This document shows, piece by piece, positions 36,229-48,287 of a stretch of 64,000 nt of DNA. Location: NCBI GenBank assembly GCA_003184365.1, contig NKYR01000095.1:62001-126000 (forward strand), in the 5' to 3' direction. This stretch comes from Evernia prunastri. Taxonomy: Eukaryota; Ascomycota; Lecanoromycetes; Lecanorales; Parmeliaceae. The notes below the pieces were generated by a model. It was not told the DNA's origin, searched no databases, and worked only from the letters and a program-made list of their open reading frames with translations. Position 1 is the first letter of the stretch; the number at the start of each line of letters is the position of its first letter. The position numbers and the translations under genes were made by a program.

Positions 36229-38303
36229 CCAAGTGGGGGACTTTGAGTTCGACTTTTGATGCGAAGACAGATGCGCATTGGTGTTGAAGTTTGATCGCAT
36301 ACAGCGCAAAGTCGCATACTACAGTACAGGCCCTTTTCGCATTCTAGGTCATCTATTGCGCTTCCTCTAGAACAAGGGACACAATTGTGATGACTGGAAA
36401 ACAGTTCTTCGGCAACAAACTTGATTGGAGAACATCTGCGTACGAGCAGTAGGAATGAGAGAGTCTTTCGAATGAAAACGGATGGTATTTTCAGCAGCTA
36501 GGTACTTATTCTGGAAGAATACTAGCGACAGACGCAGGGGATAGGACATGAAGTACTCTACCATGATCGGTGCTGCCGAAAGGATGAAGCGCGATCTTGG
36601 CTGCACGCGTACCATCTGTTGGAAGGAGTAGCCGAAATCTCTAGCAGCTAGGCTTTTTGTAGCATAGACTAGCCACCAGATACTGGTCGAGTTGTCCCAG
36701 TCATTTATTCGGTGCCTCAATTCCCTTGCCATCCTTCTCCTCCTCAAATCCTATAGGTAATGTCATGAGTGCCCTTGCAAAGGCGGGCTGTTCCTAAGGC
36801 ACATGCATGCGTTGCCCTCATGCACCTCCCGGAAAATCATGCTTATTCCTCGCTTCATGTGCCGCGCTCAACGGTCAGCCTTGTTCAATCCTGGCAACAC
36901 GATAACAGAGGCGGAGTCAGCGAACGTATCTACAATTGCCTTCAATCTTGAAAGACAATCAAACCAGCCTTGTGCTTTCTCAGCCAATTTGAACCATGCG
37001 AGCTGAGGGATCACACCTGGATCAAATCCGTCAAAGAGAATTAAGTAAAGTATAGGGATAGTTGGATAAGGAGGGATTCGGACCGAACCGAGACTTTTTA
37101 CAAAATGCTAAAGTCTCGTAGCGCCATCATAAGTTTTGTTCCTAGACTGTAAGTATATACATCCAGTGAGCCAGTGACTTAGATAGCCTACGTGTTGGAT
37201 CATGTTGTCCCCTTAGCTGCAACATCGGGCAGATAGCGTTGCGAGATACTGTACAGTACTCCAGATATTGGTGCTGCGTTTAAGCGGTGATTACATCTCG
37301 TGCCGCCTCATGCACCTGCGGGACATAGGCAATCATCCATCTTCTTCTAGAGCGGTCCATAACTTCCTGGACGACTCGCAACTAACCACCGGAGGAATCA
37401 AAAATAAATCACTTTAGCGAGTATGCATGCACATGCACAGCATCTTTGAGTACCCCGCGTATCACGTTAATGACAATGAATAACGTATCTATCGTGATGC
37501 GTGTACGGCAGCATCTTAATTACATGCTCAGAATTTAGCCTCGTTTTAACTCCTACGGAAAAATTATTAGAACAAAATCAGAACACGACCGGTGAAATAC
37601 AAATTCTTGTTTATCGCCCGCCCAATCAATTTAGGAAAATGTTGTGCCGTCTGGAATACCTTGGACGAGACCGGCTACGAAATTGATTGGTGATTTCATC
37701 GAAGATAGTGATGGCATTCTCTAGGAGGATTTTATGAGGCACTCGATTCTGTACCGATTTAAAACCAACTACAGCGTTAGTGAGTTTCCTAAGCTAACAC
37801 CGCGCAAAAATCAAGCTGCAGCTCGCACAAGATTTTCATGGCACCATGCACTCAGCCTCATTCACGCACATCGGCACTACGTCCTTTGCCGGTTCGATTT
37901 CTTCTGGGGTGTAGGGAGTCGTAAAAAAAATGGCAACATCACAGCTTCAGCTACATCACCCACCACAGCCTAGGTCTACGGAACATCAGAGGCAGTTACA
38001 GTCTTGCATTCTGGGCTGGACCCACTGGTATCTTTGCCATTTCGGCTCTCGGCAGTCTCCTCGAAATCGTTGACGGGCAGAGCCTAGGCCAGGCAAGAAC
38101 AGATGACAATGAAAATCGAATGAATAGCTGGCTCGGTTGACTCGGCATACAAGTGTGTGTTGTCTTCATATCAGGTATGGATATGCGGTGCATGCAGATT
38201 CCAGCTCCTTCCCTACGGCTTGCGTGAAATGTAACGCCTTGTTTATCCGGGCGGGATGGCATCTAGAATTTGCTGTGGGAGGCCTTTTGTACGCGGTCTG
38301 CTC
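36229..38303. other. Long intergenic region, 2.1 kb, with a hairpin-rich tRNA-like spot
   Basis: No gene supported. The 126-codon minus frame at 36367-36747 has no family resemblance. 37500-37850 is AT-rich. See the separate entry at 37071-37125 for the inverted repeats. Confidence 0.45.
37071..37125 (-). repeat. Paired hairpins with tRNA-like boxes, possible SINE relic
   Basis: A perfect 9-bp inverted repeat (37089-37097 with 37110-37118) surrounds a 12-base loop, next to the palindrome TTCGGACCGAA. On the minus strand this reads TGGCGCTACGAG followed 25-30 bases later by GGTTCGGTCC, loosely like box A and box B of tRNA genes. No acceptor stem can be paired, so it is not a functional tRNA. 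Confidence 0.25.
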
Positions 38304-38312
38304 ATATATAAA
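38304..38312 (+). promoter_or_regulatory. TATA-like box upstream of the membrane-protein pseudogene
   Basis: ATATATAAA lies about 150 bp before the ATG at 38456, consistent with the former promoter of that gene. Confidence 0.35.
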
Positions 38313-38455
38313 GGACACCACGGTAATGCAATCTTTGTAGCTTCTTCATCCTCCGAACACATTGAGAAGCTGCCCAAGAGCTCTTTCTTTACATCCATCC
38401 AGGCGATATAACTTTTGCTTTTGTAGACTACATTGTGCAATCGATCAGGCTTGCG

Positions 38456-40828
38456 ATGAAGCTCTCGACCGCTATGAGACCAGCATGGTGCATCATTCAG
38501 AACTCTACCACCGTTTTTTGCAGAGCCCTAGGTCTTCACGTGATAGTATCCGCGCTGAGGTCTCTACGCCAGATAGCTATTGGCAAAGGCTATGATGAAC
38601 CGACAAAGATAGCAATTCGCAGGAGTCGTGCGACCGCTTTGCTCCGAAGCCTTATTCATGTTGTCCCGATAGGTGTCGCCATGTGGAAAATATCCATCAA
38701 CTGGTACACCTACTATTTAGGAGCAACCACACTCAATCAAGCTTACTATCAATTCGCCGCGAAAGTCCACGAAATGACCGCGCAGGCCTCTTTGGCTGCT
38801 ATAGTGTTCTCCTGTATTAGGTACGAGATGGCTCTTGGACAAAGTCTCCCCTTCGGCGCTCTTTTTTCTGGCCTTCAAATAGCACAGGCTAGTTATCTCT
38901 GGTCCATGGAGTTTTGGGGTTCAGTGTGCTCGAAGCATCTCTCTGTCAGACGAAGGGTTGGCATGGTTTTGGTAATCACTGTCGCTATTGTCCTGGCGGC
39001 AACTGTGGGCCCGTCGAGCGCGATTCTCTTAATTCCACGGCTGGATTTTTGGCCAGCAGGTTCCACACATATCTGGCTGAATGCGACATCACGAGATTTG
39101 TGGCCTGATCGGTCAGCGTTACCATTCACCTAGGCTATTAAACTCGGTAAAGCTGACTATTGGTAGGACAGATGGCACCCTTGTTTCAGCGGACTGTGGG
39201 GTCTCGAATGCTCTACTTTCCGAAAACGATTAACCCTCAAGTGGGTGGCAAGCAATTGAACCTTACATATCCATCACGAACGGTCTATTGCCTTTGAGCT
39301 ACCAGTCACAGTACGGTAACGCCCCGTCACCTGCGTTCATTCAAGTCTTAGGTGCTACTTCCCTCCGGCAGCTGCGTATCCTCGACCAAAAGATGGTACC
39401 CGCCATACCAGGCTATGATATTAGCATAGCCGTCACGACCATTCAACAAGCCGCTGTCGCAGATGCTTTGTCTACCACCGGAGCCCTATGGAATGAAGCA
39501 CTGCAGAACATTACAACCAAAGGCCATGGTACCATACTAGAACAATTGAATGCAGAACATAGCATCAGTACTGGTTACTATCAGCCTTACACAGCCGCAT
39601 CTTGTGAGCGCGACACTTTCTATGGCCATGGAGACTCTGAACCGGTCGCATTCCCGCCCACTCCGGCAACGAACATGCATTTTGTAAATACCAGTGACTT
39701 CAACGATACGATTCTATCCAAACATGCTTTCATATATACAGGGATCACAAGGTCACAACTCCTCGACACCCCAGGCTCCCCGGGCGATTACCGCTTGAGA
39801 TGGGTAGAGCTTCCCGAAGATCCATTCAATGGTACGTCCACTGGAGCGGTAGTGCTTTTGCCGCGTGCTCCCGAGAACACAACTCAGGAAGTACTGATGT
39901 GCACCATAAGTGCTGGTTGGGGAGCATCTACCATGAACACCTCTACTTTCGGAGGTGGCTCAGAGACTGTAGTCAGCGAAATCGTTCATTTCGATCTGGG
40001 AAAGATAATTGATGACAGAGTTACAGGGTCTTCTCCTATAACCGAACAGTCCAGCCTAATGGATACAGCCTTCTACATGCTCCCGGAATACCCTCAGAAG
40101 CTTGTTAATGTGACCGAAGATTGGGCTCAATATCTGAACCCATCCATCTCTCGTTCGAACACCACAGTCTTCAACCGCCTTATGAGTTCGCATCTCCTTA
40201 CGCCAAACATCGCAATCAGTGCAAAAATCATACTAGCTTCTCTCATGTCCAATGGTCTCGCCAGAATCGGATCTACCAGTCAGTTGCAAGGCACCCTCAA
40301 GACTGTCCTACAATCGGACGGCTCTGAAGGCTTGAATGGTGACTATTGGTTTTCTGGCAAAGGAGACATCTTCACTGTCGATCCAATTGAGAGCAAGGAC
40401 TGGGTCAAACTTCGTGTGGACACGACCATAGAGGGTTTCGCCTACAACACCGCTGGCGCCACCCCAAAAGTCGCCATTTGCTTCCTCCTCGCGTACTGTT
40501 TATTGCTCTCGCCCACATCTTCTACGCCGGCATCACGGGAATATCGTCCACGTGTTGGGACTCCATCGGCGAGGTCACCGCCCTGGCAGTCAACTCCACC
40601 CCATCCACTTTGTTGCGCAACACCTGCGCTGGGATCACGGAGCTCGGCATATTCAAACTCCCCGTGCGGGTTTTGGCGTTATGGGACAATGAGAATAGCG
40701 ACGGCGAGCATCTCGATTTGGTGTTCGGAGACCTGAATGAGAAAAGTATTCAGCATCAGGTCATCAAGGAGAACCGAGTCTACGGGACATTGCCGTCTGT
40801 TGCGCTGAAGAGAAGGAAGACTTTGTGA
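38456..40828 (+). pseudogene. Multi-pass fungal membrane protein, disrupted by a stop and a frameshift
   Basis: Remnant of a large Pezizomycotina membrane-protein family of unknown function: an N-terminal block of transmembrane helices (RYEMALGQSLPFG, then VGPSSAILLIP), a big Asn/Thr-rich extracellular region and a C-terminal helix. The first intron is normal (39112-39166; joins DLWPDR|TDGTLVSADCG). Two lesions follow: TAA at 39231-39233 inside an otherwise open stretch that continues as PSSGWQAIEPY, and a one-base loss near 40494-40500 where PKVAICFLLAYC must shift frame to continue as FIALAHIFYAGITG. Beyond it the frame runs to a normal stop at 40828. ATG 38456 is the first plausible start. 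Both lesions could be assembly errors, but two independent ones favour a pseudogene. Confidence 0.7.
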
Positions 40829-42082
40829 TCATTCGAGCCGTCATGGTCCTACGTCGCCACATCACGGATTCGGCAACAGAAGGAACATCTCTTTGGCCGA
40901 GGCGTCACGCTGCTCAACGATGAGGATTGCGCTAGAGGGTGTGCTGGCTCCAGCAGAGGGAGGCTTCAAGGCGATGGTTTCTGCGCTGGATCAATGGGTA
41001 AAATGCTTCTCATACTTGAGCCCTGACCACGTTTCTTTCTTCATTTCTGCACTGTCACTCTCGGCTTGCCTCGTTGTACCTTGACTTTCACTTGCAAGGA
41101 TGCGCTCGATCGTTGAGTTGGACTTGATAATTTAAATACTTCGAATTGGCAATCTTGCAATTCAAAGCGCTCAAAACGCAGGTGCCGACTCAACAGACAC
41201 CGTGCACCACCGCTTTAGTGGCTACTAGCTCATCGGGTACGGCACTCGCCTCGATGCCTTCTTACCAGCCAGCTTCTTACCATAATAGTCAACTACCATC
41301 TATAGAAGATCTGCTCCTTAGCTGCTGCAATTTTGCGATGCCTACGCGTGGTTTAGATTTTACGTGTTGATACAACATACGGCTCGCTCTGAATGCTGGT
41401 GTCTAGCCATGAAGGCTGGATGTCGCGAGCTGTTGGCGCTCGAAAACCTCTCACATTGTTTCTTTGCGTTTGATGGTTGCGCGTGTTCACTTTACTCATC
41501 GTCCTTTGTATTATACTCAGGCTTTGTCTTAAGTTCTTAGAATGTGCCAACCTAGTGACATACTCATTTGGTTCTTCGCATGGATGAAGTCAAGTCACAT
41601 GCTACACACAATTGCGATAGCTCATTGGACTAGCTTTGGGACAATTGTTCATTGGCAGCGCGAGACTTCTATTCGTCTTTTGCTTGGCTTATGGGACTGG
41701 TCTAGCATTGAGCTTGGTGGATGCAATGATTCTTCCAACACAATTGTTGGTCAACGAGATGACAAGTTCAATACAATGATTGCTTTATGCAGGACTATGG
41801 CTGATACAAAGGGGTGAACTACACAATGATTTTTTTGTACCAAAGGCTTGTCTTCAATCAACATAATCGCTCTACCGTGGCTTTGTGCTAGACACAAAGC
41901 GTTCGAAAATCTATGTTCACGACAATTCTCTCAGCACCCTTATATACCCCCTCCATACATCATGTTTTTCTTTCCTCACCACCCACTCACACAATCAACT
42001 TCCAACATCAACGCAAAAACCATCCGCAGCAATCACCACCAACAGATCAAAGAAAGGAAAGCTCAGCCCCAAGACTTACGCT
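40829..42082. other. Intergenic, no supported gene
   Basis: Holds the promoter of the Ser-rich protein gene (TATATAC at 41941-41947). No domain-bearing frame. Confidence 0.5.
41941..41947 (+). promoter_or_regulatory. TATA-like box of the Ser-rich protein gene
   Basis: TATATAC preceded by a C/T-rich run, 142 bp before the ATG at 42083; the leader between them is CA-rich as in many expressed fungal genes. Confidence 0.45.
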
Positions 42083-43084
42083 ATGCCCAGACACGAGATC
42101 ATCGAGATATCCGCCAGTGACGCGTCCCGTAACGGATCGAGTTCAGGACGCTCACGTGGAACATACTCTGGTGGCGGTGATAGCTTCAGCTATACCTCCA
42201 GCTCCACATCCATCAGTATCTCTGACGGTTTTGGTAACACGATCCAGCACCATAACGAATTCTCTAACTTTTCAGGCGGCTCCTCTCACGGTATGTCTCA
42301 CGGGTATGGAGGTCACATGATTGAAGACGACCATTTCGACTTCGACTCCGACCCGAAACCCTCGAGGCCTTCAAGGAGAATTCGCGACAAGGACTACGAC
42401 TCGGACTCGGATGAGGAGTGTTCTGATCGTCTCTCTGCGCTGTCTCTCGGTGATCGTGGCTCCACCAGACGATTAACTTCTTCTGGTCGTCCCACTGGGG
42501 GAGCGCGTAATCCTCGCATCGAGGCATTGCGACACACCGAGTCCGGCCGCCCCAGCTCTGGACATTCCAGCTCCCGAACGCCGACTTCCCGCCAAATCGA
42601 GTACCCGCAATCGAGCTCCCGTGACTCCAAATCCCACAGCAAGTCTTCCGGTGATCGCGATAGGCACTCTCACTCTTCCAATCGTACGAGTACGGCTGCT
42701 CCGGCGGAGCTCGTCAAGTACGAGGGTCGCTCATCGCACGCTCCTTCGCATTCCAGCTCCCGCGACAGCAAGTCTCGCCCCAGTACCCACAATGACCTCG
42801 TCATCTATGAGAACAAGTCGTCTCACGCTCCCTCGCATTCCAGCTTTCGACACGATAGCTCCCGAGACAGCAAGAGCTCGAGCCACTACAGCTCTCGGGA
42901 CAGCAAGTCCCACAAGAGTTCTCACGGGGAGCTCGTGCCGTATGACAAGAAGCACGCGGATGATGATCACGGGTCGAGGTCGAGCAGACACCACACGAGC
43001 TCTCATGGGTCGCGAAGCCATCGCGCTATTGACGACTCGAAGGAGGGAAGGAGTAGCGGGAAGGAGTTGACTCGTCGTCGCTGA
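42083..43084 (+). CDS. Ser/Arg/His-rich intrinsically disordered protein
   Basis: 333 residues from ATG 42083, the first start after a CA-rich leader; the frame is open further upstream (from 41885) but that part looks like leader. Composition is dominated by Ser, Arg, Asp and His. Phosphorylatable SRDSKS units recur at least five times, and the block SSHAPSHSS followed by a DSKS-containing tail repeats twice, alternating with short ELVKYE, DLVIYE and ELVPYD segments that may be linear binding motifs. No folded domain, no signal peptide. Such proteins can act in nuclear or RNA condensates, but nothing here proves that. The very high Ser content and clean frame make it a credible gene. Confidence 0.72.
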   Translation: MPRHEIIEISASDASRNGSSSGRSRGTYSGGGDSFSYTSSSTSISISDGFGNTIQHHNEFSNFSGGSSHGMSHGYGGHMIEDDHFDFDSDPKPSRPSRRIRDKDYDSDSDEECSDRLSALSLGDRGSTRRLTSSGRPTGGARNPRIEALRHTESGRPSSGHSSSRTPTSRQIEYPQSSSRDSKSHSKSSGDRDRHSHSSNRTSTAAPAELVKYEGRSSHAPSHSSSRDSKSRPSTHNDLVIYENKSSHAPSHSSFRHDSSRDSKSSSHYSSRDSKSHKSSHGELVPYDKKHADDDHGSRSSRHHTSSHGSRSHRAIDDSKEGRSSGKELTRRR

Positions 43085-43911
43085 GACGTGATAGATTGTG
43101 GATGGATTTTGCGATTTTATTTTTGTTTGTTTGTTTGTGCGAGAGATGGTCACAAGGTAAGTAAGGTAAGTAGCGAGGAAATCAGTAATGTCTAATCAAA
43201 ACTATTGTCTTCCAATGCTTAAGTTCCAACGCAGTGCTTTATTGAGCGACTTGAATGATAGTGCATATGATACTTTCTTCTTTATCGGAGAACTTCAACC
43301 TTCCAGTCAAGCATTGTAGCCCAAGTACATCTTGTTCCCTGACATAGCTAAAAAACGAATTTCAATAGCCAGATCCACTGCCCTTCTCTGACTTACCTGT
43401 CAAGCCCTGAGACCGCGCTTGCTTCACTTCTGCGCTGCACCCTTCGCGGGAAAGTGTGTTTGATGATAGTTCTTTCGCTGCAGGGTAGAATTTGGAGATC
43501 ACTTCACACCGGCGTCGTAGTGTAGGGTCGAATTTGCCGAGTATCAATTCTAGTTTCAAGTCGTTATAACTGCGCTTTTTTGGAGAACTGCAAATGCTAC
43601 GTATAAGGTGATTGTGGATGAATTAGGGTTTTGGCTAAGAGATACTTTTGGCTGTACGGTAGGTACAAACGGTCCGTATACAATGTGCAATCTAAAAGAG
43701 AGATGATTAAAGTTCTAAAGGAGTGTGTTTGTGGCAAATAGATGCCCTTTGTTTTTGTACACGAGACAAAAATAGGCACCAGAGTGAATCACGTCTAAGG
43801 CTGTAGATTGCGGGTAACAGTTGCTTCAATGTTCTTGGAATAAAACTCGTATCAGCATTGAAAACCGATATGTGCTTCGCATTCGTTATAGTAACAAATT
43901 CCCAGCGCTAC
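43085..43911. other. Intergenic, no supported gene
   Basis: Between convergent genes. Short frames only. Confidence 0.5.
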
Positions 43912-45559
43912 CTACGCGTTCGAAGATGTGCTAAGAACAATCGCCTTTTCTACGATAGGCCCTTGGTATACCTTACGTCCCAAAATGGCATAGTATGCAA
44001 GACCTATCATCGTCGAGCCGCCCCACATCAGACATGACCAATTCATGGTCGTCAGAACGACCGGAGTAGCCGGCGGGAAAAATGAGAACACTATGGAAAT
44101 AATCAAGAAGCACGCTGCAACCAAATTCACGGCAAGACCTGCCCAGCCAAGGGACCACGGACCAAAGTCAATAGTCTCCCGTTTCACACGCTTGAACATC
44201 ATCAACACAATAGCGGTGAGATACGAGATGAACAGACCAGCTATTGTGAGTGAGACGATAGCGTTGAACGCGACCGTTGAGCCGATGTTGATAAGGCCGA
44301 TGATCGCCGAGACAATGGCACAGAAGCCAATGGATCGCAGGGGCAACGCCGTGCGCTTGTCGACATAGGAAAGAAAGCCGGAAAACGGAAGCCCTTTGTC
44401 CCGGACGAAAGCCCAAGTCTGCCGCGATGCAGATGCTAAGAAGCCGAATGAAGCGCAGGTCACCAAGGCGATCAGGATGGCTGTCATGACCGAGGACCCG
44501 GCGCGTGACTTGGTGGCTCCGAAGAAGACTTGGATGAAATCGTACCCCGTTGCGCTCATCAGGTCCGTCTGTAAGTCGCCCAGGGTAAACGAAAAAGCGA
44601 TACAGATTGCGAAACCCAGCGCGCCGTTCAGCAGAATCGTAGAGATCATCGCCCAGGGAACGACAGTCGATGCGTTGCGCACCTCTTCGGCAAGATGGCA
44701 TGGACCATCGTAGCCCACGAAAGGCAGGTTTGAGCTGATCAGGCCAATGAGCCAGGCCATGCCGTTGCTGTTCCAGCCCGCGACGTCTGTGAACTGAGCG
44801 AAGACGGATGATGGCGATCCTTTCGGGGCGAGCACGACTAGTGGGATCAAGATCGCGAAGAAGCCTGCAATGTGCAAAAACAGTGCGAGGGTCTCAATGT
44901 GAGGGAAGATCCGCCCGAGGAGGGTGTTGATGATTACACAGCATATCAAAGCGGCGAAGAGGATCAGTGTGCCGTGCCAGCGCTCATAGATGTAGGATGG
45001 ATAGTTGAGAACCAGGAGGCCTTGGATCATGGTTCCGGTGAACCATACGCCAGCCGTAAGGTTGGCTATCCAGCCAAGGACAGCGTTCCAGCCTGTGATC
45101 CAACTCAGGAAGACGGAGTACTTCGGAGGCGCAAGCATCCAGACCCAATGGTACTGCCCTCCGGAGGTGGGCGCCATTGATGCCATCTCGGCCAGGGATG
45201 CGGCGGTCGTGAGCGCACCGATCCAGCAGAAGACGAAGCCGTAGATCAGCGTTACTGGTCCTCCGTTGTACATTGCGGTCGTATTGGAGATGAGGGCGGC
45301 TTCCCACGTTGCCAGCGTTGCCGCTGTGAAAGATAGGAGCGTGACGAAGTTGAAACGGCGCTTGCTTAGGTTAGGGGAGAGGGAGTGGTGAGGAGTCACT
45401 GAAGGTATCACTTACGTGGAATTGCTGCTTTTTGTTCTGCTTGGCCATATCTGCTTCATCTGTTTTGGTGTAGCCGACTTTGTCGAATTTATCAGTGACA
45501 ATCTCAATCACACCCTCCTTATCCTCCTTACTCCCGATCACGTCGGAAGCCATGCTCAT
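43912..45559 (-). CDS. APC-family amino acid/GABA-type permease
   Basis: 530 residues from two exons, 45559-45416 and 45360-43912, with a 55-bp GTAAGT intron; the join is KKQQFH|RRFNFVTLL. The 48-residue N-terminal tail is hydrophilic and rich in Asp and Lys, as in fungal GABA/choline/amino acid permeases of the UGA4/HNM1 type. About 12 hydrophobic segments follow. The first holds the substrate-site region (ATWEAALISN), then GGPVTLIYG, ASMAPTSGGQYHW and, centrally, FVGYDGPCHLAEEVRNAS, all typical of this subfamily. Expected in plasma or vacuolar membrane, importing amino acids, polyamine or choline-like cations. Exact substrate unknown. Intact, with no neighbouring pathway genes. Confidence 0.92.
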
Positions 45560-46221
45560 GTCAGTGCGTATGATATCGCAGTCGAGGCTTCGAAGAGGTG
45601 AGAGAAAGGGATTATAGAGGCCATGGGTTGCCTAGTCTCTAGACGATAGATAGCCGTTTCCCAAGGCGCTATCCCTGCAGCTACTCATGCACGCTCATGT
45701 ACATGCATATTGCATGATGGCTTTTGCTTGGTTGTCGGCTGTTTAGATTTGCCGAGACCATATCCTATGTGGATTTCGACCGCGCATATCCGACTATTAT
45801 TGTACGCCGAAAATTGTAAAGCTGCATTGTCAGTTTCCTATTAGGGCATTGCTTGCGATTACTACTCTGCGTAGTTTAGATCTCTGCGAGCTGTATAAGG
45901 TTGGACATATGGTAGTCTTACGATCGGGGTTGCCAGCTCAACATGAAGGTAGTTGTTTTCTCTCTTCCTAGGTGGCATATTGACAGCCAGAGTCTTGATA
46001 TCCCGGCCTCGCCCTCTTGACCATGATCCGTACAAGCCGATGGGTCCCGTCAGTGACCTTGGACCGTTCTCCGAGGTGTGCGAATCATTTCTTAGGCTCT
46101 AGTACCGTTTCTTTGTCTGGTCAGTTATGCTGTTTGAGTTTGAGGTGTTCGACCAAGCGAGCAAGGATATCCAGAGAGGGGTAGGAGGACGTCTTAAGCG
46201 TTTAGAGCCCGCTAGTCCTTA
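45560..46221. other. Intergenic, no supported gene
   Basis: Upstream region of the permease gene. No clear TATA element and no other feature found. Confidence 0.45.
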
Positions 46222-46895
46222 CTAAGTGACGCGCCAATCGTCTAGTGTCAAAGGTTCTGCTAGTGGTTTGGACCAGTCCGAACAGTGGACGGATAGGCGA
46301 CCACGTCCAATATTGTTATAATCCTGCGGCTCTCCATATTGTCCACGTAACTGCATGCTCATGCCGTGTATCGCTAGTACCTCAGACTTGGTCAATGTGA
46401 CACCAAAGTACCTCTTGAGCGCTTGCGAAAGCTCCTCTTCTGTCGTGAGCGTTGCTACTAATTCCGATTCTCTCCTGACCAGCCCTCGGACTTCGTTCTC
46501 GTGAGCTTGTCTTCCCAACAAGCTCTTTCATTCTTATCAAATGCGTCCCGCAGAGGATGCGGTAGATGAATCAGACTGTCTTGCTGGTACTATTGTAGCA
46601 GCTTACCATGTTGAAATACTGCGGGAGGAACACAGTCTCAGTGAAGGTACACCTGTCATTTCATGGTTGGTCAGAATTGAAAGCACCATAGCTGCTGGTC
46701 TCGGGGTGTATTTTGCAGGAGAGGAGGAGATACACGCTCTGGGAGCCAATGTTGGCAGATGGCGGGTCTGATATGAGAGAAATGGGATGAATGGAGATAC
46801 CAGTGCTCGGAAGGCCACGTCCACAAGGGTTATTCGACCTGCAACGGGGACGGTAATTGCTCATCTCCGATTCCAAGACGTACCCGCCCAAGATG
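46222..46895 (-). pseudogene. Arylamine N-acetyltransferase relic
   Basis: Several pieces in different frames match fungal NAT proteins in order along the minus strand: LGGYVLESE near 46870 (NATs have RGGYCxExN, so the catalytic Cys is now Val), VDVAF near 46820, HPISLISDPPSANIGSQS near 46770, TFTETVFLPQYFNM near 46630, YNSTSKTV followed by TGA near 46595, and a final 99-codon piece with LTTEEELSQALKRYFGVTL (46222-46521). The stretch between GGYC and VDVGFG that carries the catalytic His is largely deleted. At least two frameshifts, one stop and the Cys loss make it non-functional. NATs acetylate aromatic amines and help detoxify host or fungal benzoxazolinones and similar compounds. Confidence 0.65.
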
Positions 46896-48287
46896 ATCCT
46901 GTTAATCAGCTAATTATTCATCGTTGAACCTCGAAAGAATTAGCATACCTAGAGTGTAGCCCCTAAAAAGGGTGTAAAATGGCTGTGTGGATTAGGGACT
47001 CGGAGGGAGAAAAGAATCTTTCAACTAATGACACGCTCCTTAGGCGGCGAGATGAGGACCTCAAATTACGCTCGAATCGATCACCTCGAAAACGATTCTT
47101 AAAAGCTGTACCCGCAAGCTGTACATGGATGTAGAAGGGCGGGAAGGGGGTTGTCAATCCATCCACAACAGGGGAACTCAACGTGTCAAACCCCCTGCTG
47201 AAGTAATGCTAGTCTTGATGTGAAATAAGAACTCCTCCCGAAGGCTGTCAAAGCTCTCAGATTTGTTGCTCTGTGAAAAGCTTAGCCCCCCAAGCCGATG
47301 TGTCATGAGAGCCCTACGACAAATCGTCGTCATGATAAGATTCGGGGATTTCCTGTTTCTGTCGTGGCTTCGTAGTCGAATATATTGGGTGATACTCCTT
47401 GCAAGACCCCAACCTCAAAGACCTTAAACATGGATCCTTTGGAAACGGATGGAAAATTGACTTTTCGAAGATGGCAAGCAGGTTAGATGGAAAATGAGGC
47501 CGTGCCAGCTAGCATATTCTTGGATGCGCTTCATGACTTCTATCAGCTACGTCTCTTCGAGCTGTGGACGTTTGAAGGGAGGACCCACAATATGACTGAT
47601 ATATCATTCATACGTGTTCTAGCAATCCCACGTGTCTCAAGGCTGATCCGGAATGGCGCGTCATCTGGACTCCGATTTTTGATCCAGGTGAAAGTATCAT
47701 GACCTACGATCTCAGTTTCTTGGTCGACATGCTCCAGTTCTGACCGTGCCTCTTCTTTCATAATCACATAGCTGTCCTATATCTCTTCTATCTCCTCCAG
47801 TAAGATGCGATGGCAACTGTAGTCATAACCACCGGCACGTCTTGGGCCAGCGAACTGCTCTACCTTCTGGTCCAACTCTGGCAGTAGAAAATTATGGGTA
47901 TGTATTTGATAGAAAAACAATTAGTTGTGGGAAGTGGGATCGCTAGCTTCTTCGGATTGCCACAACGAATTTTCTTTTTCATCAGCTCCGGCTGCGTGAT
48001 ACTGTGGCTGTTCTGCTATTGGCTAGTGTTACCGTGCCTTAGTTCACTCGTCTTCATGGTGGTGGCTGAGCGTGCTGACAGTTTTAGCGCGGCTGCCTAA
48101 GTGTCCATGTCTCTGACAAAAATACCCTTGTTCCAGGATCCATGATTTCTCCTCTTGCTTGAATGCGCCCTGAGGTGATATAGGTTCTCTGCAGCATTTT
48201 CTGTTCGCATCTGAGCTCATTGCCGATTCTATCAGCCTACTTCCTCTGGTGTCAGAAGTACGGTCGATTCACCGCCTCAGCCTGGTC
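46896..48287. other. Intergenic, no supported gene
   Basis: May include unrecognisable remains of the NAT 5' end near 46900-47200. The rest shows short frames without domains. Confidence 0.45.

Noticed and set aside
36367..36747. 126-codon minus-strand frame
   Set aside because: No signal peptide, no family resemblance and no promoter element; kept out as unsupported.
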